DNA from: Solemya velesiana gill symbiont
GTDB taxonomy: Bacteria; Pseudomonadota; Gammaproteobacteria; Chromatiales; Chromatiaceae
Length of the DNA stretch: 35,495 nt
NCBI RefSeq assembly: GCF_002020805.1
Contig: NZ_MPRJ01000014.1
Location: forward strand, 1 to 35,495
Direction: 5' to 3'
Numbering within the stretch: the first letter of the stretch is position 1; every line of letters begins with the position of its first letter. The notes under the pieces are model-generated. The model made no database searches, had not been told where the DNA came from, and saw nothing but the letters and a program-made list of their open reading frames with translations. Made by a program: the position numbers and the translations under genes. Positions 6,109 to 14,441 of this stretch are shown here, in pieces.

Positions 6109-8460
6109 TCAGGGCTCCGATACTATCGGTATCAAGTCGCTGCCAGCTCTCCAGGCTTCGGGAATTTCTGCAGGCTCTTTCAGTCGTGGTAACACAATTT
6201 TCGCGTTGCATTGTCTGATCAGAGACAAGATGTGCTCTGCTTCATCCCTATCCGCTGTCATGATCTGCGGGGCGATGCAGACATAGTTGGCCTGCAGGTA
6301 CTCCAGTACCCTCAGTGCCGGGCTGTTGGCGCCGAATTTTGACAGGCAGACACTGATTCCGGCAGAGCGCAACTGAGCAATGACGCGCTTTGCCGTCTTG
6401 AGATTGGAGCCGAGTTCTGCGATGCGGTATTCGAAGACCAGGCCTGTACCGACAAGATGTCTTGCCCGAAGTTGGTCTTTCAGCCAGTCTATGTTCTCCA
6501 TGTGCTGAAGCGACTGCGGTGACTGCTCAAGAAAGAGCTCAACCTGCTTGCCTTCGTTGCGTTTCAACTCCAGGGTGGAAAGAGCGTGTTCTACCAGCTT
6601 TCGGTCGATATCACCCATGACACCTTGGTCCAAGGCGGCTTTACGCCATGCAGTGGAGCTGAGCTGCCCTCCTGGTCCTTGTCTGAGCCTTAACCTGATT
6701 TCGTACTTCTCCTGGGGATTTTCATCGCGGTCTCCAAAGGGACGGAAAAGGACCTGGAAGCTGTCATGCTGGATGGCATCGCGAACGATGTCGCTGATCT
6801 CGCTCGAGATGATATGTTGATCACCCACCTCCAGCTCTGCAGAGTACATGGTGATCCGCTGGCCTGTTTTTCCCCATGCAAAGGTGCAGGCTTTCTCTGC
6901 TCTATGGAGAACTTCAGAGGTATTTTGGTCCAAGGTGGATATGCCGATCGCTGGTTCAAGCCTTTTCTGATCACCCTCCACGACAAAAGGTGTGCCCTCT
7001 ATTGCTGAATAGATATTAGCTGCCAGTTCCAGGAGGTTCTTAACATGGGGCCTGATGGCGATAATGGCAAAAGAGTTGGTGCTGAGGCGGGAGGCGATGT
7101 CCTGGCCCTCGATGTTTTCAGCGATCAGGTGACCTAGTTGCGCCAGCAGTGAATCCAATCGCTTCCCTTCCTCCAGGGCCTTCCGCTTGTCTATGCTGCC
7201 GATTTCCACCAAGAGTACCCCCCCACCAGAGGGGGCTGTGGCTTGTTCGATGGATGTTTTCTCCAGTTTTTCAAAAAAGTACCTGCTGTTGAACAGACCG
7301 GTAACGGAATCTCTCTTACTGCTTTCCATGGCTCTCGGTTTGAGCGCCTTGGCACGTTGCACCCGGTTGGTGATAGTACTGATAAGGTGCTTCGAGCGAA
7401 TGGGTTTACTGAGGAAGTCATCGCCGCCGAAACTCAGTGCGTTCAGCTTCTTGTCCGGATCCTGCTCACCTGAAAGAAATACAATGGGAATGGCGAAGAA
7501 ATCCGGATGTTCACGGATGATCGTGGTGAGTTCAATCCCATTGGCGTCAGGCATATACAGATCTATGAGGACAAGATCCGGACGGAATCTGTCCAGCACC
7601 TCGGGCACTTTCAAGGGCTCTGTGACAGCCAGGGTCTTCATACCCCCCTTGTCGAGGATGGATGAAGCAAACTGGGCCTGGGTCGGATCATCCTCCACGA
7701 TCAAAATGCGGTAGTGATCCTCGGTGGGAGAGCTGAGTTCAGTAACCTTGCTCACCAGCTCTTTGGTGACGAATGGTGCGAGCATATAAGCGTCCACACC
7801 CAGCCGCATGGCAAGTAGGCGCTGTTTGAGATCCTTGGTCTGACTCAGGCAGAGTGTGGGAACAATCCTGTTTTGCCTCTCCTGCTGCACCTTGAGTTCA
7901 CGACTCAGATTTTCCAACTGCGGCAGAAAGTGGGACTCGATTATCATGATATCCGGCAGGCGCTTCTGTATTTCGCCTTCCAGGTCATCCGGGCGGATGA
8001 AGGTAAGCACCTGGAACCCGTTCTCCTGGAGCGAAGTTGTGAGGCCTGGGGCCAGGTCAAGGTCATCGCTGGAGCGGATATAGAATGCGAGTTTACCATT
8101 GCGCTGTCCTGCCGGGCCAAGGCTGAGGGTGCGGCTTCTCTCCAAGGCGACTTTAACGGCGTCAATAAGTTCATGCCCCCGTACTTTGTGTTTTTCGCTT
8201 AGACTACTGATGTCACTGTCGACAAATGAACTGAGATATGTTTCCAGGGAAAAGACATTCTCATTCAGGTCGATGAGTCCGAACTTTCCGCAGGATCCGG
8301 CCAAGTCCTGAATACGGGAAAATAGCTGTTGAAATTTGTTCTTGCTCCATCCGGTTCTGCAGAGTTCTTCCCAGGAGCTTTCAATACTGCTGATCCGCTC
8401 CGGAAGATGCTCGATGAAAGCCTCCTTCAACTCTGCACTTTGATTGATCTGATCAGACAT
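6109..8460 (-). CDS. Multidomain response-regulator-like protein: degenerate HPt - pseudo-REC - REC - degenerate GGDEF - degenerate EAL
   Basis: 783 residues. Residues 1-110 look like an HPt helical bundle, but the usual phospho-histidine in the (V/I)HxLAGS motif is Gln51 (IQDLAGS). Residues about 125-245 form a receiver-like domain without the acidic pocket. Residues about 252-370 are a good receiver: acidic VEDD, phospho-acceptor Asp in LIDLYMP, Lys in LSKP. Residues about 395-545 are GGDEF-like (RDSVTGLFNSRYFF at the start), but the catalytic GGDEF is replaced by STNSF. Residues about 560-783 are EAL-like without an EAL motif or clear metal ligands. It probably acts as a phosphorylation-controlled binding or scaffold protein rather than making or breaking c-di-GMP, in the manner known for FimX-type proteins. 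GGGAAG lies seven bases before the ATG. It is divergent from a BarA-type hybrid kinase, a likely partner. Confidence 0.85.
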   Translation of the reverse strand: MSDQINQSAELKEAFIEHLPERISSIESSWEELCRTGWSKNKFQQLFSRIQDLAGSCGKFGLIDLNENVFSLETYLSSFVDSDISSLSEKHKVRGHELIDAVKVALERSRTLSLGPAGQRNGKLAFYIRSSDDLDLAPGLTTSLQENGFQVLTFIRPDDLEGEIQKRLPDIMIIESHFLPQLENLSRELKVQQERQNRIVPTLCLSQTKDLKQRLLAMRLGVDAYMLAPFVTKELVSKVTELSSPTEDHYRILIVEDDPTQAQFASSILDKGGMKTLAVTEPLKVPEVLDRFRPDLVLIDLYMPDANGIELTTIIREHPDFFAIPIVFLSGEQDPDKKLNALSFGGDDFLSKPIRSKHLISTITNRVQRAKALKPRAMESSKRDSVTGLFNSRYFFEKLEKTSIEQATAPSGGGVLLVEIGSIDKRKALEEGKRLDSLLAQLGHLIAENIEGQDIASRLSTNSFAIIAIRPHVKNLLELAANIYSAIEGTPFVVEGDQKRLEPAIGISTLDQNTSEVLHRAEKACTFAWGKTGQRITMYSAELEVGDQHIISSEISDIVRDAIQHDSFQVLFRPFGDRDENPQEKYEIRLRLRQGPGGQLSSTAWRKAALDQGVMGDIDRKLVEHALSTLELKRNEGKQVELFLEQSPQSLQHMENIDWLKDQLRARHLVGTGLVFEYRIAELGSNLKTAKRVIAQLRSAGISVCLSKFGANSPALRVLEYLQANYVCIAPQIMTADRDEAEHILSLIRQCNAKIVLPRLKEPAEIPEAWRAGSDLIPIVSEP

Positions 8461-8805
8461 TACTTTCTTCCCTAAGACTCTTTACAGACGGAAATTCCAA
8501 AGCCTTTTCAAATGTACCCTGTAAATTAAGAGTAGGGTAAAAGGCAGATGCGATCTTTGGTGTTCTGTGGCACCAATTATCACACTCGTTTTTCATTATT
8601 AAGAGTTTATACTACAAACTGAGAACGGGGGGTAAAAACCGTTAATTTTCGTGAAGTCCCTGCCCGGGTCAAAATGAACCGCAGGCGGCATCTGTTCCAG
8701 TCCGCGTTTGGGGCGTGCTGCATGATACCGAGGCTATCGTGAAGATGGAAAAAGCCACCCCTGTCTCAAGGTAGTACGAGGCCAGGTGTCCAACTGGAAA
8801 GCAGG
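8461..8805. other. Intergenic region between divergent signalling genes
   Basis: 345 bases with no convincing gene. An AT-rich part (about 8515-8655) probably holds promoters for both directions. TTGGTG-N8-CACCAA (8557-8576) is a perfect 6-bp inverted repeat and AACGG-N10-CCGTT (about 8623-8642) a smaller one; either could be a regulator site. I recognise no riboswitch or small RNA. Confidence 0.5.
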
Positions 8806-11667
8806 ATGCAAGAAGAACAGATTGCTAGAACCAAGCTAATCATGGCTGAGCGGGTCCGCCTCTATTATGGCGAGCTCGGGGTGTCCGGGATAGGAACTAT
8901 ATTACTCTCCTGGGTGATGATGTGGCTTGCCGGAGGGCCGGAGAACAACCTGGTTCTGATCTGGGGCATCGTGATGCTCATGTCCGGGTTGATGCAATCC
9001 GGGCTTTGGATTGCTTGGTGGCGCAGTCAACCGGACATGGCCGAATCATGGAAGTGGCAGTATTTCCCACTGTTGCCGATGGTGGTTACCGGATTGTGCT
9101 GGGGGCTGGCAGCGGTTTTCCCATTTCCCGACTACGCAGACCAGGCTTCTATCCTGTTGGGGCTCGCGGCCGGCGCCGGCGTGTTGCTGAATCTCATCCT
9201 GTTGTCAGCCTTGGAGTTGGCAATATCCCTGTTTTTCCTTTCTGCCCTGGTCCCCCTGGCATTGAGTTTTTTGTCAGGTCAGCGACTGCCCGAAACGGAA
9301 ATCATGACATTGATACTTGCGGCTGCGATTACCCTGGGTTTGACGGCTGTGGCGCTCTCAGTGCTCTCCAGCATCATAGCCAGGCTGAGAGCCGGTAAAC
9401 GCAATGTCAGCGGAAAACTCGATCTTGTAAAGGAAGAGGTGGAAGGGCTGCACAGCAAACTCACTATGCAGCACGAGCGGCGCAAGGGTGTCGAGCAGGA
9501 ACTCTACCGTGCCAAGGGTGAGGCGCAGACAGCCAACATGGTGAAGAGCGAATTCCTGGCCACTATCAGTCATGAAATAAGAACACCGCTCAACGGTATT
9601 GTCCCCTTGTTGGAAATATTGCGGGATACAAAGCTCGATAGAGAGCAGCAGCAGTTTATCAATACCGCACTCAACTCATCACATCACTTGATGACCATCA
9701 TCAATGACATTCTCGATTTTTCCAAGATTGAAGCAGGAAAACTCGAGTTGGAGGATCTTGATGTGGACCTCCATGAGTTGGTTGGATCAGGGATTTCGTT
9801 AATGTCGAAAAGTGCAGAGCGCCGTAAGTTGGAGCTTTCCCATTCCTTTGGGGAGCAGGTTCCACGCAGGGCGTTGGGTGATCCCATACGTATTCGCCAG
9901 GTACTCACTAACATGGTGAGTAATGCAATCAAATTTACAGAGAAGGGCAGTATTTCCGTAAAAGTGAAACTGCATCAGCCTACACGCAAAGAGCGCGAGC
10001 TACTGTTTGCAGTAAAGGATACCGGAGTGGGTATCAGCAAGGATGTTCAACGGAGGCTGTTTCAGTCCTTCAGCCAGGCCGATGCATCAACCACGCGCAA
10101 GCATGGCGGAACGGGGTTGGGGCTGGCGATCAGTAAGCGGTTGGTTGAGTTGATGGGAGGGAAGATTGGGGTCACCTCCCAGGAAGGTAAAGGCTCGGTC
10201 TTCTGGTTTACGCTACCATTGAGAAAGGCACATGCCGAATCCGCTTCCTCGCGCTGGACGTTGCAGGGGATACATGTCCTGGTTGTCTCCAGGAAAGGCG
10301 TGCAATCAAGCAAGCTGAAAAAACTGCTCGATGACTGGGGCACCAGCTATGACCATATAGCCGAGCTGTCAGAGGCTATTCCGCTGTTGACTTCTGCGGA
10401 AGCAGAAGCGTCCGGTTATCACTACAACCTGGTGATTGTCGACACCCATGTCTATGATGATGCGGTGCCTCAGTTCCTGCGGGAGTTGAAAGATCATCCA
10501 GGTTTACGGCACTTGAAGGTCATCTTGCTCGATGGTGACAGCTATCCTGCCGCACCTGTCACTGACGACAAGGTTGTTACCTTGATGCCCCTGGCATTCA
10601 AAAAGAAAGATCTCTACCTCCAGTTGTGTAGATTGTCCGACTCGGAAAGCCCTTCCAGTGATGTCCTGCTGTCGGATGACGGCGAAAGCGAGGAGGCGCT
10701 CATGCCGGAACCGGAGATAGAGCAGGATTACTATCTTGAAACCGGGGATGAACTGTTGGAGGAGAGCAGCGAGGTATCTTCGGCGGTGGATGAGATACCT
10801 CTGGCCAGAAAGGTACTGGTTGTGGAAGACAATCCGGTAAACCTTGGGGTTGCCCGTAAGTTGCTTCAGCGCCTAGGGATCGAGTGCTCGATGGCTGAAG
10901 ATGGAAAAATGGCACTGGATGCCATTGAAGAGGACGAGTTCGACCTGGTACTGATGGACTGCCAGATGCCTCGTATGGATGGCTATGAAGCTACCCGCGC
11001 TGTAAGGCTCAAAGAGAAAACCTATGGGCTTGCAAGGTTGCCGGTCGTTGCAATGACGGCAAATGCCATGGCGGGAGACAAGGACAAGTGCCTGGAGGCG
11101 GGTATGGATGATTACATCGCCAAGCCCCTCTCACCTGGGAGTCTTAGAAGCACATTGAGACACTGGCTGCCTATGCGGGAATCACTTTTTGAGGAGGACT
11201 CTTTGACCGTGTCAGGTCTCGAAATTCCAATGACAGGGGATAAAAAAGTTACAACCAAGATAACCTCTGCAGCTGGTGAAGCTGTGAGCATCGAACAACA
11301 GCTTGAATCACTCGATTCTATCGATAAGGAAGTCATTTCCGAACTCTACGAAATCATGGAGGAGGACTTCACCAGCCTGCTGGAATCTTTCCTGGAGAAC
11401 TCGCCGGTGTGCCTGGACCAGATTGAGGAAGGGATTAGGGAGGGGGACTGCAAGAAAGCGATCATACCAGCACACTCCCTCAAATCGAGTAGTGCCAATG
11501 TCGGTGCAATGCACCTGTCAGAACTTGCCAAGTCGATGGAGATGGCTGCCCGCGATGACAACTTGGGGGTTCTTCAGGACGGCATGATGGAGCTGCGTGA
11601 AGAGTACGATCAGGCTGGCAGGGAGCTGCAGGGGCTCTGTGAAGTCGACACTACCAGTGAAGGGTAA
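8806..11667 (+). CDS. BarA-type hybrid sensor histidine kinase (membrane - HisKA - HATPase - pseudo-REC - REC - HPt)
   Basis: 953 residues in a full phosphorelay layout. Residues about 20-205 form a multi-helix membrane sensor region (segments such as GTILLSWVMMWLAG and LLGLAAGAGVLLNLILL) with no large periplasmic domain. A coiled region leads to HisKA with His256 in SHEIRTPLNGI. The HATPase domain has an N box (QVLTNMVSNAIKFTE) and G boxes (VKDTGVGIS, HGGTGLGLAIS). Residues about 485-610 are a weak receiver. Residues about 665-790 are a true receiver with Asp718 in LMDCQMPRMDG. Residues about 850-945 are an HPt domain with His890 in AHSLKSSSANVG. The signal is unknown. The final HPt could pass phosphate to a separate receiver; the divergent neighbour, which has one good receiver and a dead HPt, is an obvious candidate. 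Confidence 0.93.
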   Translation: MQEEQIARTKLIMAERVRLYYGELGVSGIGTILLSWVMMWLAGGPENNLVLIWGIVMLMSGLMQSGLWIAWWRSQPDMAESWKWQYFPLLPMVVTGLCWGLAAVFPFPDYADQASILLGLAAGAGVLLNLILLSALELAISLFFLSALVPLALSFLSGQRLPETEIMTLILAAAITLGLTAVALSVLSSIIARLRAGKRNVSGKLDLVKEEVEGLHSKLTMQHERRKGVEQELYRAKGEAQTANMVKSEFLATISHEIRTPLNGIVPLLEILRDTKLDREQQQFINTALNSSHHLMTIINDILDFSKIEAGKLELEDLDVDLHELVGSGISLMSKSAERRKLELSHSFGEQVPRRALGDPIRIRQVLTNMVSNAIKFTEKGSISVKVKLHQPTRKERELLFAVKDTGVGISKDVQRRLFQSFSQADASTTRKHGGTGLGLAISKRLVELMGGKIGVTSQEGKGSVFWFTLPLRKAHAESASSRWTLQGIHVLVVSRKGVQSSKLKKLLDDWGTSYDHIAELSEAIPLLTSAEAEASGYHYNLVIVDTHVYDDAVPQFLRELKDHPGLRHLKVILLDGDSYPAAPVTDDKVVTLMPLAFKKKDLYLQLCRLSDSESPSSDVLLSDDGESEEALMPEPEIEQDYYLETGDELLEESSEVSSAVDEIPLARKVLVVEDNPVNLGVARKLLQRLGIECSMAEDGKMALDAIEEDEFDLVLMDCQMPRMDGYEATRAVRLKEKTYGLARLPVVAMTANAMAGDKDKCLEAGMDDYIAKPLSPGSLRSTLRHWLPMRESLFEEDSLTVSGLEIPMTGDKKVTTKITSAAGEAVSIEQQLESLDSIDKEVISELYEIMEEDFTSLLESFLENSPVCLDQIEEGIREGDCKKAIIPAHSLKSSSANVGAMHLSELAKSMEMAARDDNLGVLQDGMMELREEYDQAGRELQGLCEVDTTSEG

Positions 11668-11740
11668 ATGGCCCGTGGGTAACAGTATGGATCAGACACT
11701 TTGTCTTCTTCTGGCGTGCACAGCGGCACGATGACCTGAC

Positions 11741-13040
11741 ATGTTTGCAGCTTCAGGTTCCAAAATGCCAATCTGGAGACGCCGTACAGTCTTTTCCTGG
11801 GCACTTTATGACCTGGCGAATTCCGCTTTTGCCACGACGGTGATGGCCGGTTTTTTCAAGCAGTTTTGGGCCTCTGACCTGAGCGCTTCGGAAAGTACTT
11901 TTCTACTGGGGAATATAAACGCCTTTGCCAGTATTCTGGTGGTTTTACTCGCGCCGATTCTTGGTGCCATTGCTGATCATGGCGGGGCAAAAAAGCGTTT
12001 CCTGTTCTTTTTCGCTGCAATGGGAATTGTCATGACCGGCGGCCTCTACCTGGTCGCCCAGGGTTACTGGGCAATAGCGCTTGCACTCTATGCCATGGGT
12101 GTCATCGGTTTTTCAGGCAGTATCGTTTTCTACGATGCATTGATGATCGATGTTGTAGAACAGGATGAATTGGATTTCGTCTCTGCACTCGGCTTCGCTG
12201 CCGGATATCTCGGAGGAGGCATACTTTTTTCCATTAATGTCATCATGGTGCTCTATCCTTCGAGTTTCGGTTTGCCCGATGAAGCCACTGCGGTGCGGCT
12301 CTCTTTCTTGAGTGTGGCCATTTGGTGGGCCCTTTTCTCTATTCCCGTGTTTCTGTTTGTCAAAGAGACAAGGCCGGCTTCAAAAGCCGGCTGGCTTGAG
12401 TCGATAAAGGGGGATTTCAGCGCCTCGGAGCCACTTTTCACGCCAGATCAGGACGTTGAAGCAGACCTTTCTGTTTCTCTTGGCGTACTGGTGTTATATC
12501 GATGGTGTCGACACCATCGTCCGAATGGCTGTGGACTACGGCCTGGCCTTGGGCTTTGAAGCCAATGGGCTAATGGTCGCCTTGTTGATTACCCAGTTCT
12601 TGGGTTTCCCGGCTGCCCTGTTTTTTGGACGACTTGGTGAGCGCAAAGGACCACGCCAGGGCATTATGGTGGCAATATTCATCTATTTACTCGTCATTCT
12701 CGGTGCATACCAGATGGAATCTCAGTTCGAGTTCTACATCCTTGCAGCGACAATCGGACTGGTCCAGGGCGGGATTCAATCCCTCAGCCGGTCCTTTTAC
12801 GCACGGTTGATACCAAGAGATCAGGCTGGTGAGTTTTTTGGTTTCTACAACATGCTCGGAAAATTTGCAGCCGTATTGGGGCCATTGATCATGGGGTGGG
12901 TCAGCGTGCTGACCGAAAGTCCCAGGCTCTCCATTTTAGCTGTCGCCATTCTTTTCATTATCGGCGGTGTGTTATTGGCCCTCGTTAAACCAGAGGAGGG
13001 GCAACGCCAGGCCAGGTTGATGGAAAACCAGGAGATCTGA
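11741..13040 (+). CDS. UMF1-family MFS transporter (frame disrupted at two points)
   Basis: The protein has the hallmarks of the UMF1/Atg22-like major facilitator group: SWALYDLANSAFATTVMAGF near the start and YIDGVDTIVRMAVDYG at the start of the second half, with about 12 membrane segments overall. The reading frame is broken. The first part runs to about 12408, a short middle (GGFQRLGATF) is in the next frame, and the rest (RQIRTLKQTFLFLLAYW...) is in the third, ending with TGA 13038-13040. Adding one G to the G5 at 12409-12413 and one base near the T4 at 12435-12438 restores a continuous family-like protein of about 430 residues. A GC-rich hairpin (12373-12391) lies just before. ATG 11765 (MPIWRRRTVFSWALYD) may be the true start, since it fits the family better than 11741. 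It overlaps the peptidase gene by one base (TGATG). Confidence 0.8.
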
Positions 13041-13723
13041 TGCACTTTCTCCTGTTGCTGATTATCCTGGCTTTGCTGATTCTCGCACCTCAGCTGTGGG
13101 TGCGGCATGTGCTCTCACGTTACAACAATGAAGATGAAGATTTTCCGGGCTCCGGTGGTGAACTGGCACGTCACCTGTTGGACCGCCTGGGGCTTGAAGA
13201 TGTGCGGGTGGAACCTGCGCAAGGGCAGGGAGATCACTACGACCCTGTGGACAGGGCCGTGAGACTGACCCCCGACAAACTGCGCAATCGTACCCTGACG
13301 GCAATCACCACAGCAGCCCATGAAGTTGGGCATGCATTGCAACACAGCCAGGGGTACAGGCCATTCCAATGGCGGATGCGCCTGGCCGGATTGGCAGTGG
13401 GTTTTGAACGCCTTGGCTCTTTCCTGCTGTTTGCAGTTCCATTGCTGGCGGCAATCACCAAGGCTCCCGCTGCAGGTTTGCTGATGCTCTTCGCTGCCTT
13501 CACCACAATAGGTGTGGGTGTGTTGGTGCAGCTGCTGACTTTGCCGGTAGAGTGGGATGCCAGCTTTGGCCGGGCGCTGCCGATACTGGAAGCGGGCTAC
13601 ATCAAACCTGATCAGAAAGAAGCGGCGAGACGCATCCTCAGGGCCTGTGCCCTCACCTATGTCGCCTCTTCCCTTGCCGGATTGCTCAACTTCTGGCGCT
13701 GGCTGAGTGTGCTGCGGCGCTGA
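13040..13723 (+). CDS. YugP-type membrane zinc metallopeptidase
   Basis: 227 residues. The HEVGH motif (about residues 95-99, in TAAHEVGHALQH) is the zinc-binding and catalytic HExxH. A membrane segment starts the chain (FLLLLIILALLILAPQLWV), two more lie at about 123-165, and the family's PVEWDASFGRALPIL follows. These match the neutral zinc metallopeptidase family typified by Bacillus YugP. The active site is next to the inner membrane; the substrate is unknown. The ATG overlaps the stop of the transporter gene, so the two are probably co-translated. Confidence 0.92.
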   Translation: MHFLLLLIILALLILAPQLWVRHVLSRYNNEDEDFPGSGGELARHLLDRLGLEDVRVEPAQGQGDHYDPVDRAVRLTPDKLRNRTLTAITTAAHEVGHALQHSQGYRPFQWRMRLAGLAVGFERLGSFLLFAVPLLAAITKAPAAGLLMLFAAFTTIGVGVLVQLLTLPVEWDASFGRALPILEAGYIKPDQKEAARRILRACALTYVASSLAGLLNFWRWLSVLRR

Positions 13724-13756
13724 CAAAACACCTTCGGGTGGGACGCTGCCGATTTT

Positions 13757-13781
13757 TTGCCTTTACTTGCCTTTACTTGCC
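13757..13781. repeat. Short tandem repeat TTGCCTTTAC x 2.5
   Basis: Two perfect copies of TTGCCTTTAC are followed by a partial TTGCC. They lie about 85 bases upstream of the sigma-54 promoter for fliL. The position fits an upstream activator site region, but the repeat could also be chance slippage. Confidence 0.6.
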
Positions 13782-13865
13782 AATACGCTAGTCAAGAGTT
13801 CGACGCATCTTTCGGTATGTTTTTTAATATGCAGAAAAATAAAGAAAAAAACGGTCGAAATTTAA

Positions 13866-13881
13866 TGGCATATGTATTGCT
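13866..13881 (+). promoter_or_regulatory. Sigma-54 (RpoN) promoter for the flagellar operon
   Basis: TGGCATATGTATTGCT matches the -24/-12 consensus TGGCAC-N5-TTGCT: the GG and GC are exactly ten bases apart. Transcription would start around 13892, about 24 bases before the fliL ATG. In Pseudomonas and Vibrio relatives such promoters are driven by FleQ/FlrA or FleR-type activators; no such activator gene is in this window. Confidence 0.75.
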
Positions 13882-13915
13882 TTCATTAAGTCAGATACTC
13901 GCGAGGTAGATCGAA

Positions 13916-14437
13916 ATGGCCGAAAAAGAAAAATCCGAAGACCTGGGATTGGGTGAGGAGCAGGGGAAGGGATCAAATACCAAGCTCATTATCATGATTG
14001 CCGTGGGTGTGATCGTGCTTCTGGCCGGCGGCCTTGGGCTGGGGTGGTTCCTTTTTGGTGGAAGTGACGGGGATAGCCAGGGAGAGCAGGCAGAGGAGGC
14101 CGTGGAAGAGGTGCAGGCACCGCTTATCTACCACCCGGTATCCCCGGAATTCGTTGTCAATCTGCCGCCTGGCGGCAAGGTCAAGATGATGCAGGTTGAG
14201 CTCCAGCTGGTTACCAGGAGCCAGGAGACCATCGACTTTCTCAAGCATAACGATCCAATGGTTCGGCACAATCTGCTGGATCTGTTCGGCTCCCAGGACG
14301 GTGAAAAACTCAAAAGCTGCGAAGCCAAGCAGCAACTTCAGTCGGATGTAATGAAGAAATTGAACGAAATTATCAAAGAACAGGAAGGTCCGGGAGAGGT
14401 GGAAGCCGTCTATTTCACCGCTTTTGTGACACAGTGA
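13916..14437 (+). CDS. fliL: Flagellar basal body-associated protein FliL
   Basis: 173 residues. A short charged cytoplasmic tail is followed by one membrane helix (about 24-48: LIIMIAVGVIVLLAGGLGLG) and a periplasmic domain with the FliL-type segment YHPVSPEFVVNLPPGGKVKM. FliL sits around the stator at the base of the motor and supports torque and stator stability. It is the first gene after the sigma-54 promoter, and GAGG precedes the ATG. fliM follows after 4 bases. Confidence 0.93.
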   Translation: MAEKEKSEDLGLGEEQGKGSNTKLIIMIAVGVIVLLAGGLGLGWFLFGGSDGDSQGEQAEEAVEEVQAPLIYHPVSPEFVVNLPPGGKVKMMQVELQLVTRSQETIDFLKHNDPMVRHNLLDLFGSQDGEKLKSCEAKQQLQSDVMKKLNEIIKEQEGPGEVEAVYFTAFVTQ

Positions 14438-14441
14438 AACC

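Noticed and set aside
7187-7714. 175-codon plus-strand open frame
   Set aside because: It is antisense to the receiver/GGDEF part of the regulator and Ser/Arg-rich without motif.
8461-8805. Riboswitch or small RNA in the 345-base gap
   Set aside because: I saw no conserved riboswitch core; the inverted repeats are short and better explained as regulator sites.
13725-13755. Sigma-28-like GCCGATTT near 13748
   Set aside because: There is no -35 at the right distance, and a good sigma-54 promoter exists 120 bases later.
13731-13758. CACC-TTCG-GGTG hairpin followed later by T6 as a terminator of the peptidase gene
   Set aside because: The stem is only four pairs and the T-run begins more than ten bases after it.
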